This document shows positions 1 to 8,802 of a stretch of DNA of 46,049 nt, one piece after another. The stretch covers positions 1 to 46,049 of the forward strand of contig JAEUQF010000011.1 of the NCBI GenBank assembly GCA_016789745.1, in the 5' to 3' direction. A model generated the notes under the pieces. It saw nothing but the letters and a program-made list of their open reading frames with translations. It made no database searches and was not told the DNA's origin. Both the position numbers and the translations under genes were made by a program. The DNA comes from Bryobacterales bacterium (GTDB lineage: Bacteria; Acidobacteriota; Terriglobia; Bryobacterales; Bryobacteraceae). The first letter of the stretch is position 1. Each line of letters begins with the position of its first letter.

Positions 1-1
1 C

Positions 2-760
2 GCCCACGACCTCTACATCATGCCGTCCTCCTTCCGCCCAAGCCCAGGCCAAGCCATCACTCTCGGCTTCCACGTCGGCGATTCGTTCCCGAACAGCGAA
101 GTCGCCGGCCGCATCCCCCGCCTGGTCCAGCCCAAACTCTCCTGGCAGGGCGGCAGCGCCCCCGTGACTAACCTCCGTATCGAAGGCCTCCGCGACCTCG
201 GCTCCGCCACCACCCCCTCCGCTCCCGGCACCCTCACCGCCACCGTCGCCCCCACCCCCAACTTCATCGAACTTGCCCCGGACAAGTTTCTCAGCTACCT
301 CAAACACGAAGGGCTCGACGAGATCATTGCTTACCGCGCTTCCCACAACGAATCGGACAAGCCCGGCCGCGAGCGCTACAGCAAATACGCCCGCGCCCTG
401 CTCCGCAACGGCGCCAAATCCACCCCCTTCTTCCAACAACCCTCCGGCCTCATCATCGAAATCATCCCCACAGCCGACCCCTACTCCCTCAAGCCCGGCG
501 ACCAACTCCCCGTCCAGGTCCTCTTCCGCGGCAAACCTGCGGCCAACCTCCATATGGAGGCCTCCTGGGCGCACGGCTCGGAAACCAAATCCGTCTCCGC
601 CGGTCGCACCGACGCGAATGGCCGCCTCACCGTCAGTCTCCCCAAAGCCGGCCTCTGGCGCCTCCACACCATCAAAATGGAGCGCTGCGCCGACCCCTCC
701 GCCGCCGACTGGGAAAGCTTCTGGTCCTCCCTCACCTTCGAATTGGAGAACGCAAAATGA
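2..760 (+). CDS. DUF4198-family exported protein (5' end outside window)
   Basis: The reading frame is already open at base 2 (AHDLYIMPSSF), so the start and any signal peptide lie upstream of the window; the internal ATG near base 20 is not the start. The visible ~250 residues show the two-part pattern of DUF4198 proteins: an N-terminal beta region with HDLYI and a C-terminal beta-sandwich with DANGRLTVSLPKAGLW and a closing WESFWSSLTFEL. The family is periplasmic and often sits beside metal-uptake genes; a nickel or cobalt link is only inferred from the family. The stop overlaps the next start by 4 bases (ATGA), so the two are translationally coupled. Confidence 0.8.
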   Translation, partial: AHDLYIMPSSFRPSPGQAITLGFHVGDSFPNSEVAGRIPRLVQPKLSWQGGSAPVTNLRIEGLRDLGSATTPSAPGTLTATVAPTPNFIELAPDKFLSYLKHEGLDEIIAYRASHNESDKPGRERYSKYARALLRNGAKSTPFFQQPSGLIIEIIPTADPYSLKPGDQLPVQVLFRGKPAANLHMEASWAHGSETKSVSAGRTDANGRLTVSLPKAGLWRLHTIKMERCADPSAADWESFWSSLTFELENAK

Positions 761-1233
761 ACCCCACCCGCCGCGCGGTTCTGATCGCCGCCACAACTCT
801 TCCCCTCCGCGCCCACGACGATGAAAACCCGCCCCCCATCGCCCGCACCACGCTCATTCACGGCACCGCCTCGCCCTATGCCGTAGCCGGCTACCAAATG
901 GGCGACTATGCCCTCCAAAAACTAGCCTTGGAACGCGGCAGCCCCGACCTCGAAGTCACACACCACTGTCCCGCAGCCGACCCCCTCGCCTCCTCCATCA
1001 TCGACGGCCTTCAGGCCGCCACCGGCGCCAGCCTCGGCAAGCGCAATCTCCACTGCCAGGACGACTCCAAAACCTACAGCACTATCCGCAATCGCAAATC
1101 CGGCCAGTCCCTAAGATTCGAACTCCTTCCCGCATTCACCCGCAGATACACCGCCGTGTCCGCGGACAAACTCTACGACGCCGGAGCCGAAGTAGCCGAC
1201 CTAAAACCCCACCAAATCTTCGGCCTCCGCTAG
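757..1233 (+). CDS. FmdE-like (formylmethanofuran dehydrogenase subunit E family) protein
   Basis: A 158-residue protein coupled by ATGA to the DUF4198 gene. The first ~20 residues (MNPTRRAVLIAATTLPLRA) look like a short export signal. The rest carries FmdE-domain signatures: HGTASPYAVAGYQMGDYAL near residue 35 and a THHCPAADPLASSIIDGLQ segment, followed by GASLGKRNL. In characterised FmdE relatives an HG-C-P pair binds metal; here the first site reads HGTASP, so that cysteine is absent, whereas HHCPAAD keeps one. An exported metal- or cofactor-binding role alongside DUF4198 is inferred. The gene converges on the dead terminase. Confidence 0.75.
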   Translation: MNPTRRAVLIAATTLPLRAHDDENPPPIARTTLIHGTASPYAVAGYQMGDYALQKLALERGSPDLEVTHHCPAADPLASSIIDGLQAATGASLGKRNLHCQDDSKTYSTIRNRKSGQSLRFELLPAFTRRYTAVSADKLYDAGAEVADLKPHQIFGLR

Positions 1234-1377
1234 AGTCGGGACAACCAAATGTTCGCCTTCCGGTGGAGGGCGGACCACCAGGCAAGCGTGGGGCCTCCAG
1301 GCTCCGAAGAACTACCAGGAGCCCGCTTGCTTGCGCGCGGGTCTGTAAGTTACTGATTCCGGTACGTGCGGCGGCAG

Positions 1378-2698
1378 CTACGCCGCCTTGGGGCAGAGAA
1401 CGGCTTGCCAGTTCTTTGCAGCTTCCCAAGCCGCTAAGCTGAGTGCCATGACGAGGTCGTCATGGTCGGCTTCGGAATGGAAGCTGGCCTGCAGGCCCCG
1501 GAGTTCGGTGAGGAGGAGGTCTTCGTCCGGAAGGTAGAGGCTGCGGTTTTCCAAGAGCAGTTTCAAATTGGTGAGAAGCTGGGCTCTGGTGACCTGATAG
1601 ATGCCATTATTGTTGCGCGGCGCACCACTGCCAGTGATGTTCAGTTTGATGAGGCTGGCGTTCAGTGGCAGGGTGCGGAGGAAGTCGATGAAGGGCAGAC
1701 CGGGTCCGCCGGCATCGACGATCAAGGTAGCCTTGCCTTCCACCTCAAAATGCTGGAGGGCGTGGCGGACCATCTGCGCGATGTCCGGATAGGGCGTGCC
1801 GAGCGGGATCTGGGTGATGGTCTTGAGTTGCAGGATATGCTGCACCTCACGTGCCCGGTTTCCCGGATCGATGCGGCCTGTGAAGAACTGGTGGAGATAC
1901 AGCACGGCGAGGGCGCTGTGGTCGGCACGTTGGCCGAGGTCGAGGCCGAGGTAGACGCGGACGGGGCGGTCGAGCGCAGGCAAAGGCCGGCGGGTGGCCT
2001 GGAGGTCTTCGTCCTGGAACAGCGAGTGCTGGGAGGAGCGGAAGACGCAGAGGAACTCCTGCTCGAAGACGGCCTTGGGCATACGGCGGGCGCGGCGATC
2101 GAGCCACGGCTTGAGGATACGCGGACATTCAAGCGCGGTTGCGCGGATCTTGTGCCAGTCGCTGCCGGGCGTGATCCACTCGTTGTAGAAGAAGCCGCGT
2201 TTTTCGCGGGGAGTGGAGAGGAGCCAGAGGGCTCCGTCGTTGGTGGCCTGCATGGGCTCGAGTGCGTAGTAGATGCAGTCGTGGACGGCGGCGGCCTCAT
2301 CGATGAGAATAAGCGACGGGGCCGAAAGGCCGCGGATATTGGCTTCGGTATGGGGCAGGCCGACGATGCGCGAGCCGTTAGGGAGTTCGAGCGAGATGCG
2401 ATTGATGCCGTCGCCGCGTTTGGGCACACTCCGCCTTCGCCGAGGCTTCGGCGGACGGACTGGCGTTCGCACGGGCCAGCGACGAGAATGGTGCTGCCGG
2501 GAAAGTAAAAAAGCTTCATGCACGGCTTTGGCGGCCGCAACGGTGGACTATGCCCCACTGGCGCGTACAGCAGAGGATGCCACGGCGGGCATCGGAGTTG
2601 AGGACTTCCGCCTGAAGCGAATCAGGCTGAAGGCCGAGGAGGTCGCGGGCGAAGGCGACCGGATTCAAGATGTATTTGAGTTGCGCACGGTCAAGCAT
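1378..2698 (-). pseudogene. Terminase large subunit, disrupted by frameshifts and a small insertion
   Basis: The start is the ATG at 2698 (MLDRAQLKYILNPVAFARDL), which overlaps the end of the upstream frame. The ATPase half is broken. At about 2558 the P-loop reads TRQWG then needs a one-base shift to continue as KSTVAAAKAVHEAF. A run of six A at 2507-2512 (T6 on the coding strand) needs five to continue as YFPGSTILVAGPCERQS. A palindromic insert at about 2427-2457 then displaces the frame before GDGINRISLELPNG. From there the protein is intact: Walker B (LILIDEA) and nuclease-domain acids in YLGLDLGQRADHSA, LIVDAGGPG and HDDLVMALSLA. It is probably non-functional. Large terminases package phage DNA; lone copies like this one are common in Acidobacteriota. 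Confidence 0.85.
2427..2457. repeat. Small palindromic insert inside the terminase pseudogene
   Basis: On the minus strand the insert reads as SVRRSLGEGG in the middle of the terminase ATPase domain. It contains a hairpin with a 6-bp stem (CGCCGA at 2438-2443, TCGGCG at 2448-2453) and a GGCT loop. Nearly the same bases (CGCCGAAGCC..GGCGAAGG.GGG) occur in the intergenic repeats at about 31229-31260 and 38049-38078. It therefore looks like a copy of a dispersed palindromic element rather than terminase sequence. Confidence 0.65.
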
Positions 2699-2799
2699 GG
2701 CCGGTGTCCGAGTCAGGGCGCCATTGATCGCCGCCGATGTCGAGCATGGCGGAGACGGCCGCGGCAGCGTCGGGGAAGCGGCGGATGGTCTTGAGAATG

Positions 2800-3702
2800 C
2801 TAGCGTGGATGTCGTTGTACTGCTGCTCCTGGGAGCGCAGGGCATCGGCGTAGGAAGTGGCGGAGGCCTTCGCGTTGCCACGGGCCGCCGATTGGGTGTT
2901 GCGGTGCAAGTCCGGCTTTTCGCTGGGCTGTCCATGACAGGAGCAGCGCAGCTGTTTGGGATGCCGGCAGTTGAGGGGAGACGCGACTCCGGCGCGGACG
3001 ACGAGGCGGCGCGGGAGGAGTTGATTGGGAGTAACGCCGCAGGTCATAGGATGCGATCTCCTGGTCCGTGTTGGTGGGTTCAGCGTGCAGAAAAAGTCTC
3101 TCCTTCTTGGCCCGGATGGCCTGTGCCTGGAGGATGGCTTCGCGGGCGCGGATGCGTTCGCGAGACAGACGCGCGATATGGCGATCGAGGTTGCGATGAG
3201 CGGCGGAGTGATCATCCATGGATTTGTAGCCGAGGATGAGCGCGCCGGTTTCGTCGATGGTCTGGAAGGCGCGCTGGATTTCGGGCGCGATGATATCGGT
3301 TTCGACATCGACCATGGCGAAGATCGTGCGCTCGGCGCGGTCATGCTGGAAGTCGGCGCGAGCGAGCTTTTCGACGAGGTAGTGCTCGCAGGAAGTCTGG
3401 GGATCCCAGAGTTCGATGAGGGCGTTGAAGTGATGGCGGAACGCATCTTCCTCGGCCGGAGTGGTGAGGAAGTTTTGGGCGGTGAGGCCATGTCTGAAGC
3501 CGTTTCTGGCGGACCGGGCCTTGCCTTCGGGAGTTATGGGGCCACGGGAGAGTGCGCCGTTTCTGCGGGCGGCCTCGGCCTTGGCGGAGGAGGCGGCACC
3601 TGCCTGGTCAGGATTCGCCGGGGATGACTGTTGCGTCGGCGAGGCTTCGTTGTTCGCGGCGGGCGCTTTGGGAAGGCCGCCGATAGTCCGATCATCGTGC
3701 AT
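2800..3702 (-). CDS. Terminase-partner protein (possible small-subunit role), C-terminus uncertain
   Basis: The start is the ATG at 3702, preceded by AGGAG at good spacing. The N-terminal third carries the motif typical of proteins found upstream of orphan acidobacterial terminases: EAARRNGALSRGPITPEGKA followed by RNGFRHGLTAQ. A helical region with many Arg/Glu residues follows (EHYLVEKLARADFQHDRAERT). The function is not established; DNA recognition as a small terminase subunit is inferred from position. After about residue 215 the frame becomes Pro/Arg-rich. Another minus frame, which ends at 2691 and overlaps the terminase start (ATGCTTGA), looks more protein-like (SYADALRSQEQQYNDIHASI). 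A frameshift between about 2880 and 3070 is therefore likely. Confidence 0.6.
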   Translation of the reverse strand: MHDDRTIGGLPKAPAANNEASPTQQSSPANPDQAGAASSAKAEAARRNGALSRGPITPEGKARSARNGFRHGLTAQNFLTTPAEEDAFRHHFNALIELWDPQTSCEHYLVEKLARADFQHDRAERTIFAMVDVETDIIAPEIQRAFQTIDETGALILGYKSMDDHSAAHRNLDRHIARLSRERIRAREAILQAQAIRAKKERLFLHAEPTNTDQEIASYDLRRYSQSTPPAPPRRPRRSRVSPQLPASQTAALLLSWTAQRKAGLAPQHPIGGPWQREGLRHFLRRCPALPGAAVQRHPR

Positions 3703-3984
3703 GGTTCGTGCTCCTGGGGGCTGCATTTTTGCAGAAAAGCGGTGTTGTTCGCGATCTCCCGTCTCGAACATAGCAGCGCAGTTGCGAGAGCCGGGCTGGA
3801 GGGATGGGGAGAATGGCGGCAAGGTATTGACGTGGATGGGGTTAGGGAAAATCGCAACTGTTGTGATTCTAAACCGGCCAATCGCCGAAACCCATCACTC
3901 CTGCCCCTAAGTGCCAGAAAGGAGTATGCTTTTCGCGACGGAGTTTGTTGAAGGAAGGGAAGGCAACCCGCCGATGGCCAGCTT

Positions 3985-4239
3985 TTGACGAGGCGACGAC
4001 CAGCGGCGAAAGCCTTCCGCTCACTTGTGCTTGTCCTTATCCCATGTTCGGGTGGCGATTGCAAGCCGAAGGCTTGGCAGGAATGGTTGCTACGGGTTTG
4101 TCCGCGCTGCGGTGAGCCATCCGTGGTCGGCCACGGGCGACGTAACAGGCCTTGTCACTATCTGTCTCCGGCCGATGTCTGGCGTGAGTATGCCAGGGCG
4201 GTCCAACAAAAAACGACCACCGCCGGAAAACTCACGTGA
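3985..4239 (+). CDS. Small zinc-finger-like ORF next to integrase, probably a fragment
   Basis: An 84-codon frame with a TTG start whose stop overlaps the GTG start of the recombinase. Its middle reads LLRVCPRCGEPSVVGHGRR, which resembles the N-terminal zinc-ribbon segment of DUF6431-type proteins found in acidobacterial mobile elements. The second Cys pair and the long tail expected for that family are missing, so it is probably truncated. The tail (LSPADVWREYARAVQQKTT) has no recognised match. Read as a remnant or accessory ORF of the recombinase element; low certainty. Confidence 0.4.
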   Translation: MTRRRPAAKAFRSLVLVLIPCSGGDCKPKAWQEWLLRVCPRCGEPSVVGHGRRNRPCHYLSPADVWREYARAVQQKTTTAGKLT

Positions 4240-5348
4240 GCCGGAGAACTCTTCTAGCTGCCGTCATCAACAACCAACTGCGAGCGCTGCAGACCGTGCT
4301 GCGCCCGGCCACCATCCTGCACTACCGCTACACCTCACGCTGGTTTCTCGCCTATCTCGGCGAACGCTTTCCTCAGGTGCACAGGCCCGATCAGTTGCGC
4401 CGTGATCCGCACATCTTCGGCTGGATGGAACAACTGTGGCTGCATGAACCCAAGCTCGCAGCCTCCTCCCGTCTGGGCCATCTTGTCCGCTTGCGCCGCC
4501 TTCTGGACGGCTTGGCCGACCTGCCACACCCACCCCGCCCGGGGCTGATACGCAGCGAGGACCTGCCCCGCCCCGACGTACTGCTCCCCCGCCCTTTGTC
4601 TATCGAAGACGATCAGCGCTTGCAACAACAACTGCTGCTCCAAAACGATCTGCTGTCGCATGCCCTCTTGTTGTTGCGTGGCACCGGATTGCGCCTCGGC
4701 GAACTGGTGGATCTATCCAATCACTGCCTACACCCACTCGATCATGACCATTGGGCGATTCAGGTTCCGGTCGGTAAACTGCACGCCGAGCGTTGGGTTC
4801 CAGCCGATCGCAGTTTGTCGGACATCGTTGCCAACCTGCAATGGTTCCGCGCCTTGCCTCCCTTCGATCCCAACCAGCCCTTCCTTCTACCGCGCCCAAA
4901 GGGATGTCTCGATCTCATGCAGACGCTCCGGCAGACCCTTCGACGGAACGCCGCTCAAGCTGGCTGCACCATTCAACCGGTACCGCATCAACTCCGCCAC
5001 ACCTATGCCACCGATATGATTCGTGGCGGCGTTAGCCTCCCGGCGTTGATGAAATTGCTAGGCCACACTACACCACGCATGACCTTACGCTATGTTGAGG
5101 TCACCCAGGCCGATCTGCAACGCGCCTTTCTTCAGGCCCGCCAGCACCCCGTGCACTCGCCGCCCCCTATCCCCTTCGACGCCCACTCCGGCGACCCACT
5201 CGACTGGGTCGCCGCTCTTCAAACCGCATTGCGTCTCTTTGATAACACACGTCTGCGGGCAAACTATCCAACCAGTCTCAACGCCTTTCGCCGCCGGTTG
5301 TTGAAACTGCTAGCCGCCGCGACTTCCATTGCCTCACACGAGCAATAG
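4236..5348 (+). CDS. Tyrosine recombinase / phage-type integrase
   Basis: A 370-residue site-specific recombinase of the XerC/D-like fold. Residues ~10-100 form the SAM-like DNA-binding arm. The catalytic domain has the full set of active-site residues: Arg153 in GTGLRLGEL, Lys181, His251 and Arg254 in HQLRHTYATD, His277 in LLGHTTPRMT and the nucleophile Tyr286 in LRYVEVT. A C-terminal extension of ~70 residues beyond the tyrosine is longer than in Xer proteins. The GTG start overlaps the preceding small ORF. No att repeats were identified. It sits between the dead terminase and the low-GC island and could have mobilised either one. Confidence 0.88.
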   Translation: MSRRTLLAAVINNQLRALQTVLRPATILHYRYTSRWFLAYLGERFPQVHRPDQLRRDPHIFGWMEQLWLHEPKLAASSRLGHLVRLRRLLDGLADLPHPPRPGLIRSEDLPRPDVLLPRPLSIEDDQRLQQQLLLQNDLLSHALLLLRGTGLRLGELVDLSNHCLHPLDHDHWAIQVPVGKLHAERWVPADRSLSDIVANLQWFRALPPFDPNQPFLLPRPKGCLDLMQTLRQTLRRNAAQAGCTIQPVPHQLRHTYATDMIRGGVSLPALMKLLGHTTPRMTLRYVEVTQADLQRAFLQARQHPVHSPPPIPFDAHSGDPLDWVAALQTALRLFDNTRLRANYPTSLNAFRRRLLKLLAAATSIASHEQ

Positions 5349-5618
5349 GTCATCATTGGCCGGATAAGTGATCGACGTTTGAGCAACCAACAAGGAGGAG
5401 AGCCAGCACGGCAGGTGTTCCGGCGCGTCGTACAACCGCAGCGGCAACTGTGGGAGGGCTCAACGTGGGGACGTAGCGTTAAGCAAGGGCGGTGCATCAA
5501 TGAAGTTACACGACACCCCGAACCGGTTGCTGCAAGGCGCCGAAGTACAAGAGCGGCGTTCGACGGCATCTGGCGTTGATGGAATGCTGGCCGGCACTCG
5601 GTCACTGGCGGTCCCGGC

Positions 5619-5960
5619 CTATCCGAGTAGCGGAAGTTGGAGTTGGTAGTGGGAAGGAGACTCGGGGGCGGGCGATGCCAGATGGTTGACAGAGGTTTGG
5701 GGCTTAGAGAGCGGTCGGTTTCGCGGCGAATCGCGGACACGGCGGATGGTGATGGTGCGGCCAGTTTCCTCCAAGAAGACGCGATGGTTGCCGACGCGGG
5801 GCCGGAGAAAGCCGTTGAATTCGCCGGACAGTGGCCCGACGCGGCCAGCGCGGGTTTCCGCGTGGCGTTGAATCTCCTCAAGAATGGGACATGGCAGATG
5901 TGCTGGGAACGGCGGGGAGATTAGCCTGGACCTCCGGCTTTTAGAGTGAATCTGCTCCAC
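5619..5960 (-). pseudogene. RelE/ParE-type toxin remnant
   Basis: Residues ~27-80 follow the RelE/ParE pattern: ILEEIQRHAETRAGRVGPL, then LRPRVGNHRVFLEETGR and ITIRRVRD, matching the family's pL-G...RvGdyRviye...i.v..v..R. The family motif ends in HRREVY; here the frame reads DSPRNR, and a shift of frame would restore an IRRE sequence, which suggests decay. The N-terminus is also poor (GTG start, no clear ribosome site). No antitoxin gene is recognisable next to it. A functional toxin is unlikely. Confidence 0.4.
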
Positions 5961-6217
5961 GACTCCTTACTCTCTGGGACGAGCGCCGCGGATCGAGGGC
6001 CCATGGTAATGGTAGAACGCCCCGAGGCAATGCCCGCTGCACGTTACCTTCATGGCACACGCTCCCATGCGCGGTCCATTTCTTACAGCGCTGCATGTGA
6101 ACAGGTGAAAGACTATTTTGACCGCTTGCTGGCGAGCGGTTCAGTAGAATCAATGTGCTACGGAGCTGCGACATTGGGGAGTGGATGTTGCCACGGGCTA
6201 ACCGCTCTTCTTGGATT

Positions 6218-6246
6218 GCCTGGCGAACCAGGCGAGCTTGCTTTTT
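6218..6246 (+). terminator. Hairpin plus T-run just upstream of the kinase gene
   Basis: A 6-bp stem GCCTGG/CCAGGC with a CGAA tetraloop at 6218-6233 is followed after 8 bases by five T. A second hairpin (ACCGCT/AGCGGT) lies around 6120-6142. Together they could end transcription entering from upstream or act as an attenuator 28 bases before the kinase start. The rest of the gap 5961-6273 shows no convincing gene. Confidence 0.35.
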
Positions 6247-6273
6247 CAGTTCAAAGCGATACACTTCTCTACT

Positions 6274-8802
6274 ATGAAGTTCGGCTGCCAAACCATTCTC
6301 TGGGGCATCGAGCCGTACAACATGGAGCGCATGTTAGACTATATCGCGGACTGCGGCTACGAAGGTGTGGAATTTTTCCAACACCCGGATGTACTGACCG
6401 CGAAGCTTGGTGACATTGAAGCTCTGCGCGCACACTGCGAACGCCGCAAACTTACGATCCTAGGCTTTTCTGGCGGGCCGATCGACGATCGGGTCAGTTA
6501 TTTGCGGGGCTGGAAGGCGCCCTACGTGTACCTGGACAGTTGGGACGCGCGTGCGCCCGGTTGGCTTGCGGAGGGCTATCGACTAGCTGTACACCCGCAC
6601 TATCTGAAGAAGGGCGACTCCGAATTGACCGGCGACAAGATGCTCAAGCAGCACGACTTCGTGGTCGTACTTGACACAGCACACGCAGCGCTCCGGCGTG
6701 AGTCGATGACACGGTTATTGAGTCAGCATTGGAAACGCCTGGCGGCCGTCCATATCACTGACTGGAGACCTGGATTTGGGCGGGTTTCGCCGATGTATGC
6801 TCGTGGGTTTACGGAGATAGGTAACGGTTCGCTAAGCGGGAAGGAAATCCCTGAAGTACTGGAGTTCCTGACAACCCGTGGCTTCGATGGATTTGCTGTT
6901 GTTGAGCAGTATTACTCAGAAGGCGTCATTGAAGAGAGTGTTTTGCAGTCGGCAAGGTGGCTTGCGGAAACAAAATTTATGAAGCCTGGTCCGGGCCAAC
7001 TGACGGCGCAGCCGCAAATGTTCAACCTTGCGGAAAGCTCCGGCTCTGCACCAACTCTGTCGTTTGGCGATCCCGATTTTCCCGTTGCATTACAGGATCT
7101 TGCTTGCCGCGACGTTGGACAACTTTACAACCGGATCTCCGACGAAGTACTCCGGCATCTTGGCAAGAAGTGCCTGGCTGTTGCTTTGTGGTCCTTCAGT
7201 GAACTCGACCAGGTCTTCGCGCTGCAGAGCTTAAGGCCAATACAGACGTTAACGCAGGAGCTTATGACGGTCATCGAGTCCGGCTTCGCGGCGTCCGCAA
7301 AGGCGGTGTGGGTCCCCTTCACGGATGCGCCGGTGGCAGAAGCAATGGCCACTGCGTTGCCACGCGGAGCCGCCGGAAGATGGCGAATCCCAGTCCGCAG
7401 CAGTTGGAACCCGAATCAGTGCCGACTGATGCTCGATCTCTTTGCCGCGGAACCTGGGGACATCCAACTGGACACCATACATCATCCTTTCGTTGCCCGA
7501 GCAGTCAGGAAGGCATTCGATGCCCAGATGGACAAAATTGCCCTCTCGGTTACGGCCGACTTGAATGAGGCGATCGTGGGCACACAGAGCCTCTTGGACC
7601 TCTGTCGCGAGATCCGCAGAATTACGAAGAAGCGGCTAAACTGCGAGGCCGTGGCGCTGTTTATCGCGGACCGAAGCAAAACCCGTCTCAGCCCCGTGCC
7701 CGCGGACGGGCTGCTTGGCAGCGACAGGCAGCCCAAAAACGATGGGTACTACGAGATCGGTGACGGTCAGTTGACGACCAAGATCTGGCAGAGTGGAGAA
7801 CCTGCGTTCCTTGGTAGAGATGGATCGCAACACCTCCCCCTGCCATCCAAGTTTCTCCTCGACACCGAGACACCTTCGGAGAACCGGGTGCTTTCCATGC
7901 CGGTTGTGGACACCGCCAGGGACAACGTCGGCCTGGTGCGCTGCGCCAACAAAAAGGGTGGCGCGGGAGGCGTCTGCAATTTCAGCGACGACGATCTTGT
8001 CATTCTAGATGGCTTGCTGCAGCAAGCCATCCCAGCAATTCGGCTGCGACAGAGCGAACTGTACAAAAGCGAAGAACTGACCGAGATCAGTCATGAGTTG
8101 AAACGACCCATAGCGGCCCTCCGCGGCGTTCTGTTTACCATGAGGAACGAGTTTGCGAAGCGGGGAGTCAGCTTTGGACACGATTATATGGGAGATGCAG
8201 TGGCGTGGGGGAACCTCCTGAGTGCGGTCATCCGCCAACTGGACTATTCGAATCTCAGCCCGAAGCCTCGTTTCGAGCGGGTATTGGTGATCGGCGATAT
8301 CCTTGCTCCAACGGTGACCCAACTTCACTGGCAACTTCGGGAAGCGGGCTTTCCCCCGGAGCGGATTAGCTACGAGGGTTGGCGGATGATCCCCGCTATC
8401 TACGCAGACCCGAATATGCTGCAACAGGTATTCTTCAACCTGTTTGACAACGCTATCAAATACGCCGACCCGGATCGCATGGATCAGTTCCGCGTAAAGG
8501 TAATCTGCTCCGACGAGGGTGATGCCTTCCGCTTTCGGGTACAAGACTGGGGTATCGGGATCCCGAGTGGCATGAAGGAGTCCATCTTCAATAAGGGCGT
8601 GCGCGGGCCGGACGAAGAGGTTGGCCCCATATTCGGGACAGGTCTCGGTCTTTGGATCGTCCAGCGGCTGGTCAAGTTACACGGGGGTAGGATATCGGTC
8701 ACTCGGCTCAGCAACCCGACGGAGTTCACGCTTGACCTACCCCGAAGCCTGGAGCGCCCACCAGAGAGAAAACCTGAGCGAAAGTACCAGGAGCTAACAT
8801 GA
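6274..8802 (+). CDS. Xylose-isomerase-type TIM barrel fused to GAF and histidine kinase
   Basis: The start at ATG 6274 (MKFGCQTILWG) gives 842 residues and begins exactly with the first TIM strand. Residues 1-240 are a sugar-phosphate isomerase/epimerase-like barrel with likely metal ligands: Glu33, His107/His109 (VHPHY), Asp134/His137 (LDTAH), His160 (VHITDW) and Glu211 (VVEQYY). Residues ~260-430 are unrecognised. A GAF-like domain spans ~430-595. The kinase has His607 in ISHELKRPIAAL, Asn726 in FFNLFDNAIKYA, DWGIGIP at ~758 and GTGLGLWIV at ~788. There is no membrane segment, so it is cytoplasmic. The stop overlaps the receiver gene (ATGA). The metal site looks intact, so the barrel may still bind or convert a sugar- or inositol-like ligand; this is inference. 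Confidence 0.85.
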   Translation: MKFGCQTILWGIEPYNMERMLDYIADCGYEGVEFFQHPDVLTAKLGDIEALRAHCERRKLTILGFSGGPIDDRVSYLRGWKAPYVYLDSWDARAPGWLAEGYRLAVHPHYLKKGDSELTGDKMLKQHDFVVVLDTAHAALRRESMTRLLSQHWKRLAAVHITDWRPGFGRVSPMYARGFTEIGNGSLSGKEIPEVLEFLTTRGFDGFAVVEQYYSEGVIEESVLQSARWLAETKFMKPGPGQLTAQPQMFNLAESSGSAPTLSFGDPDFPVALQDLACRDVGQLYNRISDEVLRHLGKKCLAVALWSFSELDQVFALQSLRPIQTLTQELMTVIESGFAASAKAVWVPFTDAPVAEAMATALPRGAAGRWRIPVRSSWNPNQCRLMLDLFAAEPGDIQLDTIHHPFVARAVRKAFDAQMDKIALSVTADLNEAIVGTQSLLDLCREIRRITKKRLNCEAVALFIADRSKTRLSPVPADGLLGSDRQPKNDGYYEIGDGQLTTKIWQSGEPAFLGRDGSQHLPLPSKFLLDTETPSENRVLSMPVVDTARDNVGLVRCANKKGGAGGVCNFSDDDLVILDGLLQQAIPAIRLRQSELYKSEELTEISHELKRPIAALRGVLFTMRNEFAKRGVSFGHDYMGDAVAWGNLLSAVIRQLDYSNLSPKPRFERVLVIGDILAPTVTQLHWQLREAGFPPERISYEGWRMIPAIYADPNMLQQVFFNLFDNAIKYADPDRMDQFRVKVICSDEGDAFRFRVQDWGIGIPSGMKESIFNKGVRGPDEEVGPIFGTGLGLWIVQRLVKLHGGRISVTRLSNPTEFTLDLPRSLERPPERKPERKYQELT

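Noticed and set aside
1462..2508. Long plus-strand open frame opposite the terminase
   Set aside because: Gly/Glu/Val-rich mirror of a high-GC gene on the other strand; the minus frames match terminase motifs.
5946..6413. Plus-strand 155-codon frame overlapping the kinase start
   Set aside because: No recognised motif, and it runs out of frame over the clear TIM-barrel start; kept only as unresolved gap.
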